Source: Pseudomonadota bacterium (lineage in GTDB: Bacteria > Desulfobacterota > Syntrophobacteria > Syntrophobacterales > Syntrophobacteraceae). From it: a DNA stretch of 23,410 nucleotides. The notes under the pieces were generated by a model that was given only the letters and a program-made list of their open reading frames with translations, made no database searches and was not told where the DNA came from. Made by a program: the position numbers and the translations under genes. The first letter of the stretch is position 1. Every line of letters begins with the position of its first letter. Of this stretch, positions 16,583-22,331 are shown in pieces. The stretch covers positions 1 through 23,410 of the forward strand of contig JAEZXS010000190.1 of the NCBI GenBank assembly GCA_023442755.1, given 5' to 3'.

Positions 16583-16599
16583 AGGCTTCAGCCTCGATT
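16576..16599 (+). repeat. REP-like palindrome, copy 10 (variant stem)
   Basis: GTGGGAG head and GAT tail as in other copies, but the palindrome is GAGGCTTCAGCCTC. The stem differs from the common GCGGCT/AGCCGC by a paired change on both arms, so base pairing has been kept. Confidence 0.65.
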
Positions 16600-16692
16600 G
16601 GAAGCTGCTGAGGTGATAATTTCGGCTCTGTGTGCCTGACGACTGGCTCTGCTAACTTTTCAGATAAAATGGCCGGGTATGATTGAAGATTA

Positions 16693-16979
16693 TCAAAGAA
16701 TTCTGTCCCTGAAATACTCAGGGTCTCTGTGGAGATGAGCTACTGCCGTTATCAGGATTTCATCCTTCTCCGTTACAAAATGAAGAGCGTAGGGAAACCC
16801 TTTCAAAAGGCAGCGTCTTGTTTGCTCACCGATTTTGGTCCATGCTCCCGGCATGAGTTTTATTCTGTCGATTGCCCATTTACTTCCTGGAAAAAACGAA
16901 AGCCCAAGCCCGGAAGCTGGTGGTCGTAATACCGGATGGCTTCATCCAATTCCAAGCCGGCGGGGGAGAGGAAACGCAC
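16693..16979 (-). pseudogene. RelE/ParE-family toxin gene broken by one frameshift
   Basis: Reading starts with GTG two bases after the antitoxin stop and gives VRFLSPAGLELDEAIRYYDH, then QLPGLGFRFFQEVNG. The frame is then lost near 16875, in a GGG run, and ends in a stop eight codons later. Adding one base restores AIDRIKLMPGAWTKIGEQ, TRRCLLKGFPYALHFVTEKD, EILITAVAHLHRDPEYFRDR and IL, then a stop at 16693. Together this is a complete toxin of about 95 residues, including the conserved RRCLLKxFPY and VAHLHRxP motifs usual for toxins paired with this antitoxin family. Either the toxin has been inactivated while the antitoxin is kept, or the single-base gap in the G run is a sequencing or assembly error. 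Confidence 0.85.
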
Positions 16980-16981
16980 TC

Positions 16982-17197
16982 TCAACGTTCATACCTTTTT
17001 TTGATTTCTTCCCAATCTAACGCATCGATCTCACCTCGCTTATAAGCCTCGTACCGAGCCTCAGATTCTGCAATCCAGTTCTGCTCGATGTCATGATCCG
17101 GCTTGTCAAGACTGTTTAAGATTGCTTCAACCAGTCGAATCCGTTCAACAGGTTCAAGCTCAATGGCTTTTTTGGCCAACTGACTTACTGATTCCAT
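16982..17197 (-). CDS. Putative addiction-module antitoxin (CHP02574/Unstab_antitox family)
   Basis: A 71-residue antitoxin. The family pattern is clear: a helical N-terminus SVSQLAKKAIELEPVERIRL, then VEAILNSLDKPDHDIEQNW, then ESEARYEAYKRGEIDALDWE. Members of this family neutralise RelE/ParE-type mRNA interferases by binding with their C-terminal part. GGAGGAG lies nine bases before ATG 17197, a strong ribosome site. The toxin begins only two bases after its stop, the usual order for this module, but is frameshifted. The antitoxin itself looks intact. Confidence 0.88.
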   Translation of the reverse strand: MESVSQLAKKAIELEPVERIRLVEAILNSLDKPDHDIEQNWIAESEARYEAYKRGEIDALDWEEIKKRYER

Positions 17198-17590
17198 CTA
17201 GTTCTCTCCTCCAGTTTTTTCGGGTACAGTTTTGGCAGCACTGTCTTCAATCTGTCAGCACGAAGCCCGGGCATCTCACCTGTTCCCGCTGCAGGGCCTG
17301 TTTTCAAGATGCCGGTTAGGCCATTCTATCACAAGAACTCCTTCCAGTTCTCTTTAAAGACCTAAGTCATTCACGAGTTTCCAGTCAAGGCCGATAACTC
17401 CAAACCACCACTGCACCGCCCCGTTCACTGCCGTCTTGCGTATGTTATACAATTTGCCGATCTCTCAAGAAACGACGAAACCGGCAGAAATATAGGCAAG
17501 CATTAGGGTAAGATCCGCGAGGATAAAAGAGAAGAGACCGGCAAAAATGTGAACCGGGAATGCCATCGGTAAACTACGCCGTAGCAGGAG
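17198..17590. other. Gap between the two toxin-antitoxin modules
   Basis: Nearly 390 bases without a supported gene. It holds the antitoxin ribosome site (GGAGGAGAG) and a GGGTACAGTTTTGG word similar to one at 21340. I see no repeat or terminator with a T-tract. Confidence 0.45.
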
Positions 17591-17917
17591 TTATGCCTGC
17601 AGCAGGCGGCGCTGGAGCAGCGCCTGCATATCCCGACGCCCGTCGGCGATTACGAAAACATATACGTTCTCGGCGATGACCCTGTAGATGATGCGATAAG
17701 GCTTGAAAAAGATCTCGCGATATTCCCGAAGGCCTATGGCCCGCAATTCTTTCGGGCAGGTTCCGCGCCGGGGGTTTTCGGACAGGCCGGCGAAGGCCTT
17801 TTCAAGCTGTTCGAGGACGTGGTCCGCCTTACCCGGCGCATCGTGCAACGCAATATAGTCGTATAAATCTTCCAGGTCGCGGGCCGCATCGTCCGTCAGG
17901 AATACCGCGAACGGCAT
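17591..17917 (-). CDS. RelE/ParE-family toxin
   Basis: A 108-residue toxin. It has the ParE/RelE fold pattern: an FLTDDAARDLEDLYDYIALH helix, an ENPRRGTCPKELR loop, then REYREIFFKPYRIIYRVIAE and VYVFVIADGRRDMQALLQRR. Relatives poison either gyrase (ParE) or ribosome-bound mRNA (RelE). The IADGRRDMQ end is common in the ParE-like branch paired with Phd/YefM antitoxins. Its ATG overlaps the antitoxin TGA by one base, so translation is coupled. Length and motifs look intact, unlike the toxin of the neighbouring module. Confidence 0.88.
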   Translation of the reverse strand: MPFAVFLTDDAARDLEDLYDYIALHDAPGKADHVLEQLEKAFAGLSENPRRGTCPKELRAIGLREYREIFFKPYRIIYRVIAENVYVFVIADGRRDMQALLQRRLLQA

Positions 17918-18192
17918 CAGCGGGCCTTTCCGCGCTCACGGAGCTTTTTGACGGCATCGGCGGATGCTTGAACTTTCCCTTCTTCGACCTGGCGAGTTCC
18001 GAGCGCCAGGATCTTCAACAGCGCCATGGTTTCCTGCGTTTGCTCGTAGCTTTCGATATCCTGCATGACCACCTTGGCTTCGCCGTTCTGGGTTATGATC
18101 AGGGGCTCCCCCTTCTCGCCCAGGCTGCGCACGATCTCCGCGGCATGCGATTTGAGATAGCTGATCGGTTTGATCCGGCTGGACAGTTTCAT
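17917..18192 (-). CDS. Phd/YefM-family antitoxin
   Basis: A 91-residue antitoxin and probable repressor of its own operon. The N-terminal IKPISYLKSHAAEIVRSLGE and EPLIITQNGEAKVVMQDIES are the DNA-binding Phd/YefM domain. The charged C-terminus, ending KKLRERGKAR, would wrap the toxin. ATG 18192 has GGGAGGTGG five bases upstream. It is the first gene of the pair, in the usual order for the module. Confidence 0.9.
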   Translation of the reverse strand: MKLSSRIKPISYLKSHAAEIVRSLGEKGEPLIITQNGEAKVVMQDIESYEQTQETMALLKILALGTRQVEEGKVQASADAVKKLRERGKAR

Positions 18193-18212
18193 GATCCACC
18201 TCCCTCAGGGTA

Positions 18213-18240
18213 TGACCAAATATAGTCCTTAAACGGGTCA
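18213..18240 (-). promoter_or_regulatory. Possible operator of the Phd/ParE-type module
   Basis: TGACC (18213-18217) and GGTCA (18236-18240) form an inverted repeat with an 18-base gap, 20-48 bases upstream of the antitoxin start. A TATATT sits between the arms. Autoregulation is normal for Phd antitoxins, but the arms are short. Confidence 0.3.
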
Positions 18241-18471
18241 CAATCAATCAAGAATGCAAATCAGATGGCGATACGCTTTGGCGACTTGCGCAAGAACAGT
18301 CGGGGTTTACAATGTCACCCGAAGCTTTCAATAAAGCGCGAACGCAAATTGTACACGCTTGACGCGGCTGCCGCTGCTCTGGGGCTAAGCCGCCGCATGG
18401 CGGCCTATTATGAGCAAGGCACAAAACCTGTTCCACGTGTCGTTGCGCTCGCTACACACGCGCTTGATTGA
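18240..18471 (+). pseudogene. DUF2442-HTH protein, 5' truncated and frameshifted
   Basis: In one frame, SDGDTLWRLAQEQSGFTMSP and EAFNKARTQ match the end of a DUF2442 domain and its linker. A stop follows. In the next frame the text continues LYTLDAAAAALGLSRRMAAY, YEQGTKPVPRVVALATHALD, a helix-turn-helix typical of DUF2442-linked regulators. One lost or gained base near 18352 explains this. The N-terminal part of DUF2442 is missing; the similarity begins at the upstream edge of the Phd/ParE operon, so insertion of that module may have cut the gene. The helix-turn-helix could only be made separately from an internal start. Confidence 0.75.
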
Positions 18472-18630
18472 TCAAGATTTGACAAAAAGAATTACACGGA
18501 TCGAGTCGGGCAAACAAGTGGTGAATAGGATGCCTCTTTTAGCTTTGAAGCTCTTTTCAGGCATCAAAATCGCTGCTGTAAGAGGATTAAATTGTTATCA
18601 TGCAGCCCCAACCGCACGCCGCTTGTCCAC

Positions 18631-20565
18631 CTATGAGTCGGCTGCCTTGCCGACAGGCATGGTAAAGCAGAAAGTCATGCCGCGTTCGGAATTGCGAATC
18701 GCCCAGAGCCGCCCGCCGTGGGCTTCGATAATGGACCGGCTGATGGGGAGCCCCATGCCGAGCCCCTCGGGTTTCGTAGTAAAAAAAGACTCGAAAACAC
18801 GCCCCAAAGATTCCGTGTCCATGCCGGGGCCGTTATCGCTAACCTTCACCAGAAGAGTTTTCTCATCCTCTCTCGCAGTGCAGACGGTTATCCTGCGCTC
18901 TTCCCTTTCATGTCTCGCCAATGCATCGAAACTGTTCAGAATGAGGTTAAGGAGCACCTGCTGCAGCTGGATTCCGTTGCCGATCACCCGGGGCAGTCCG
19001 GAGGCCAGGTCGGCGCCGATTGTAATTCTCTTCTTGACGGCTTCGGTGGCTATCAGTTTGATCGAGTCCTGAACAACGGCGTTGATGTCGATTGCGGTTT
19101 GGTCCGAACCCTGTTTTCTAAGCAGGGACCGCATGTTCTCGATAACCCCGCGTGCGCGCAGATCATCGTCGATTATGTCGTCCAGCGCAGCTCCGACTTC
19201 CTCCAGGTCGGGAGGTTCCGCGGAGAGTAATCGTTTTGCGGCCTGAGCGTTGGTCAGAACGCCGGTAAGCGGCTGCCTCAACTCATGCGCCATGGATGAA
19301 GCAAGCTCGGCCAGGATCGCCACACGATCGACGTGCGCCAGTTCGTCCCGGCGATTTTTGAGTTCCTCATGCACCTTCATAAGCTCGGCTGTGCGTTCCT
19401 GCACCCGCTGTTCGAGTTCGTCACGGGATTTGCGAAGCTCTCCTTCGATGAGCTTCCGCTCGGTGAGGTCAAGAGCGAAGGCAACCACCTGCTCGGAATC
19501 ACCCGGAAGGAGGCATGCTCCCAGGAGGACCGGCACCCGCGTTCCATCCCGCCTCATATACTCCTGCTCGAGGGGTGGACAGACCCCGTCCCGCCTCAGG
19601 TATTCAAGTACTTGTTCGTCCATGTGCTTCCAATCGGATGGAATGGCACTGTCCCAGCGCACCGTTCCGGCTTTGAGCTCCTCTCTCGAAAAGCCCAGCA
19701 GCTTCAGATAGTGCTCATTTGCATCGATGATTTGCCCTCCCATGTGGCAATACGCTATCGGAACGACGTTTGTCTCGAATATGCTCCGGAACTTGGCCTC
19801 GCTCTGTTTCAGGTCGCGAAAGAGCAGATTGCACGGAGCGACGAGGCTCGTCTCGATAATGGCCTTGTAGACGAGGTAGAAGGAGACGATCTTCAGGAAA
19901 TGCCCGATCATGTTCGAGGGGCCATAGACACTCAGGTATGTGGTGAAGGCAAGCCCTTGGGCAATGGCCGTGGCGATAGAGGCAAGGAGAAGGATCAGAA
20001 CTTTTCGGTCGAAGTTCTTTGATTTCCAGATCAAACAGAATATGGCGGCAAGAAGGATGAGGCAGATCAGGTATTCGCTGTAGATCTTAAAGGGAGTGAG
20101 ACCCACTCCCTCTACGAAGCAGTCGGGGAATATCTTCCAGTAGAAAATGGATGAGAGGAGAAGGCCTGTAGCAACGCTGTATGCAAGAAAGACCCGGCGG
20201 TGAGAGAGCTTCCTGCCCAGGAAGACCGTCGCCGCCAGAAGAGAGAAGGCCTCCATATACCGGGCTGCAACCCAGAGCTGGGTGGGAAGGTTTGCACCAA
20301 CCCCTTCAAAGACCCCCATCCCTTTGTAGGAGAGGGTGTGCAGAAAGTCTATGCCTCCGACAAAGAGGTAGGCTATGCCGATAAAGAGCAGATAGTGATT
20401 TTGGAGCAGTCTTCTGGAATTCCAGGCTATCATGAAGATGCCGCAGGAGATGACGATGCTGAAACCTTCTGCCAGGCTGTGAAAGAGGATGTAGCTGTAG
20501 AAACTTGTCAGGTATATGCCGAACAGTGCTGCAATCAAAGGAGCAGCGCTCAGGATGTAGTGCAT
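18631..20565 (-). CDS. Membrane sensor histidine kinase with MASE3 and PAS domains
   Basis: A 644-residue kinase. Residues 1-240 contain about seven or eight membrane helices with the MASE3 pattern (LFIGIAYLFVGGIDFLHTLS near 60-79, ARYMEAFSLL). A PAS domain follows (about 254-370, AKFRSIFETNVVPIAYCHMG, ending ALDLTERK), then a coiled coil (about 370-412). The kinase core has the H-box MAHELRQPL with H427, N-box N544 in LILNSFDAL, G1 DNGPGMD (577-583), F-box FESFFTTKPEG and G2 GLGMGL (602-606). This is the FixL/TodS-like class. AAGGAT seven bases upstream supports ATG 20565. No response regulator is adjacent, so its partner is elsewhere. The signal is unknown. It lies immediately downstream of a remnant of another kinase. 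Confidence 0.93.
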   Translation of the reverse strand: MHYILSAAPLIAALFGIYLTSFYSYILFHSLAEGFSIVISCGIFMIAWNSRRLLQNHYLLFIGIAYLFVGGIDFLHTLSYKGMGVFEGVGANLPTQLWVAARYMEAFSLLAATVFLGRKLSHRRVFLAYSVATGLLLSSIFYWKIFPDCFVEGVGLTPFKIYSEYLICLILLAAIFCLIWKSKNFDRKVLILLLASIATAIAQGLAFTTYLSVYGPSNMIGHFLKIVSFYLVYKAIIETSLVAPCNLLFRDLKQSEAKFRSIFETNVVPIAYCHMGGQIIDANEHYLKLLGFSREELKAGTVRWDSAIPSDWKHMDEQVLEYLRRDGVCPPLEQEYMRRDGTRVPVLLGACLLPGDSEQVVAFALDLTERKLIEGELRKSRDELEQRVQERTAELMKVHEELKNRRDELAHVDRVAILAELASSMAHELRQPLTGVLTNAQAAKRLLSAEPPDLEEVGAALDDIIDDDLRARGVIENMRSLLRKQGSDQTAIDINAVVQDSIKLIATEAVKKRITIGADLASGLPRVIGNGIQLQQVLLNLILNSFDALARHEREERRITVCTAREDEKTLLVKVSDNGPGMDTESLGRVFESFFTTKPEGLGMGLPISRSIIEAHGGRLWAIRNSERGMTFCFTMPVGKAADS

Positions 20566-20568
20566 GAA

Positions 20569-20762
20569 TTATCCTTGGTCAATGCGGGTAGCAGAGCGTT
20601 CGATGCCGTCTGCTGTGACTTGCTGCAACCTGGATTGGCTTGCGGGCAGGTCCATACTAAAAAATGAGCCCTTACCCGGTGAACTCCCGGCCTTCCGTGA
20701 CGCTGCTCGACGATTCTCCTGCAGATGGCAAGGCCATACCCTTTCCCTTCAATTGGCCGCAC
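20569..20762 (-). pseudogene. C-terminal remnant of another histidine kinase
   Basis: The first part reads RPIEGKGYGLAICRRIVEQ, the G2 box and following helix of a HATPase domain. The frame then shifts and the other frame reads SSPGKGSFFSMDLPASQSRL, the usual last strand of such a domain, followed by about 17 residues and a stop at 20569. The HGGRIWVE-type residues between the two parts are damaged. Everything upstream of the G2 box is missing. It overlaps the ribosome site of the intact kinase gene, so an older kinase pair or operon once stood here. Confidence 0.75.
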
Positions 20763-21164
20763 CTTCCAGGCAGTCCATTTAAGGGTATGAGTCAGGACGA
20801 GCTATGGGTCACAAGAACAAAACCTGCCCTTCCGTGATTTCCGACTTCTTGAGATAGAACAGATTGCCTGCCGTTTGCCCCAAAAGCCCAATGCCAGTCG
20901 TTTTTTGTAGTGATGTCCTTTATATCACTTGTGGATATGGTTTCAAAGAGCGGGATCGACACAGCGGACGCGTCCAATGGAATGTCGTATTTCGTGGCAA
21001 TCATCTTCTCTCGGAATGGCGATGGCATCCAATGTGCTCAGGTCTCAGAAACTCGTCTCTTCTATGGCGTACCGGTCTCTTTTCCCGACTCACAAGCTTC
21101 ATTCTCCTAAGCCCGAATGGGGCAATCTGCCGAATTTTGTGAAAGAGGTCTCATTCATGGCTGG

Positions 21165-21193
21165 TTTCCATTCCCCAAGAAGGGGAATGGAAA
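21165..21193. repeat. Perfect 12-bp inverted repeat
   Basis: TTTCCATTCCCC (21165-21176) and GGGGAATGGAAA (21182-21193) pair perfectly around AAGAA. There is no T-tract after it on either strand, so it is not a standard intrinsic terminator. It is among the most perfect hairpins in the window. Confidence 0.7.
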
Positions 21194-21663
21194 AAGGACC
21201 CGATGCAGCGAATCTTCGAGAAGGCAACTGTACCCGAACCGGAAAAAGGGGACATCCCTTCATTGAGCAAGCCTTCCCACACTGCACTTTCAGGGATAAA
21301 GCATCCCAAGTTGCCCGATTGTTCCTGGATCTTTATTCGGGGTACAGTCAAAAACATAAAGGAAGCAGCTAGAGAAGAGGCATTCTCGAAATCGGATTAT
21401 GCCGTCCGGCTTCGGGAGCTTAAACCTGGTGACGATAATCGGCAGGGTAAAGTAAGCTGGATTGAAATGGCAGTAGAAGTCCTGGTCAAAGATGAAATGC
21501 TGAAGATCGGCGGGTAGGATCTTATCCTCCGAATGTGTTTCTTCACAAATGAAGCACCTCGAACGGGTTTGCTGCTTTTTGAGTCTATGATTCAAAAAGA
21601 AGATAAAGATATGTCCGTGTCTCCTTCGATCCCCCGGCTTCGCAGCCTGTTCCATCGATTACC

Positions 21664-21830
21664 CTGTAAAATGAGATGCCCGGTGGAGGTGAGGGCGATG
21701 TAGCGCAGGGACAGCAACCGCTCCATTGAGGCATCCCCGATCCGAGTCTCGTTGACGATCAAAATGTGCGCATCCCGGCAGCGTTCGATGAGTAGGCTTA
21801 TAAGTCGTATAGCGATATTATGCTTATCGA
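21664..21830 (-). pseudogene. Remnant of a D-2-hydroxyacid dehydrogenase gene
   Basis: One frame reads LIERCRDAHILIVNETRIGD and then ASMERLLSLRYIALTSTGH. This is the N-terminal catalytic-domain segment of the D-isomer 2-hydroxyacid dehydrogenases, whose typical text is DADIVITNKTPL...LERLPxLKYIGVLATGYN. Only about 50 residues are left. After TSTGH the expected YNxVD continuation is lost. There is no start, no NAD-binding domain and no other piece nearby. Confidence 0.6.
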
Positions 21831-22072
21831 CCGGCTTGCATCAACTCATATCCAATCGACTCAATGGGCCAAAACGGCCGATGCCGGCTGCCCGATAATT
21901 ATCCGCACAAAAGATATCACTACGTGAAAAGCGCATCCGTCATGCTTGCCGCAATGCCCGATGCAGGCGGCTTCGGAAAACGATTGAAACCGGCTCGTTA
22001 TCATCCGCTATCGGACTCACAGCATCGGGGGAGCAAGCCGATTGCCGATACGGTCTGATCCTGTCGCATCCG

Positions 22073-22127
22073 GTGCGGTTCCAGTGCAGTATCGGTGCAA
22101 TTCCGGTGCAATAAAAGTGCAGAATAA
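22073..22127 (+). repeat. Array C: five direct repeats at an exact 11-nt period
   Basis: Units start at 22073, 22084, 22095, 22106 and 22117. The best are GTGCAATTCCG and GTGCAATAAAA. All keep GTGC at positions 1-4, and four of five have A at position 5. The unit differs from array B (GTACATT) but has the same length and the same AAAA ending in the penultimate unit. The array ends 8 bases before GAATCGGCTC, exactly as in array B. Confidence 0.85.
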
Positions 22128-22135
22128 GAACACTC

Positions 22136-22265
22136 GAATCGGCTCAGGGCAAAGGTTTTCCGGGTACGCTCCGGCAGAAAAAAGAAGGAACACCCGGAGC
22201 CGGGCGATCTTTGAAAACCGAATAGCGCCTCCTGGGGACTTGAGATCTGTACAGCTTCAAGTGAC
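22136..22265 (+). repeat. Dispersed element, copy C (core), upstream of nrdJ
   Basis: Starts GAATCGGCTCAGGGCAAAGG. A perfect 7-bp hairpin, GCTCCGG (22168-22174) with CCGGAGC (22194-22200), encloses an A-rich loop with AAGAAGGAACA. The boxA-like ATCTTTGAAAACCGAATAG (22207-22225) and a second hairpin, ACTTGA (22238-22243) with TCAAGT (22257-22262), follow. It closely matches copy A in sequence and copy B in layout. It ends about 60 bases before nrdJ. Confidence 0.7.
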
Positions 22266-22307
22266 TGGATTCATTAAATTGTTAAATTGAATATTGAGGG
22301 AAGTTTT

Positions 22308-22331
22308 ATGCATGCGGACGGCAGCACATGA
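22308..22331 (+). CDS. Possible seven-codon leader ORF coupled to nrdJ
   Basis: ATG 22308 is six bases after GAGGGAAG, the only good ribosome site here, and encodes MHADGST with a TGA that overlaps the nrdJ ATG as ATGA. nrdJ itself has no ribosome site at a proper distance. The layout suggests that ribosomes terminating on the leader start nrdJ, but it may also be chance. Confidence 0.3.
   Translation: MHADGST

Larger units (their letters stand above)
16053..16692. other. Non-coding region upstream of tnaA with an 11-nt repeat array
   Basis: No confident gene. It contains a 30-codon - strand frame next to tnaA, then dispersed element B with its 11-nt array, and a REP copy at 16576. Several 65-82-codon frames cross the array on both strands, but the 11-nt period is not a multiple of three and none has family features. 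Confidence 0.55.
20763..22072. other. Degraded region with no intact gene
   Basis: About 1.3 kb. It holds a 78-codon - strand frame (20792-21028, starting MPSPFREKMIATKYDIPLDA) that reads like protein and may continue in another frame, but I do not recognise it. A 104-codon + strand frame (21203-21517) lacks a ribosome site and family features. A perfect hairpin at 21165 and a 2-hydroxyacid dehydrogenase remnant at 21664 are listed separately. The rest shows nothing. Confidence 0.5.

Noticed and set aside
21203..21517. 104-codon gene on the + strand
   Set aside because: No ribosome site, no family features, and it lies in a region with gene remnants.
22136..22327. Cobalamin riboswitch upstream of nrdJ
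   Set aside because: No recognisable B12 box was found; the structured element there also occurs at two places unrelated to B12 genes.
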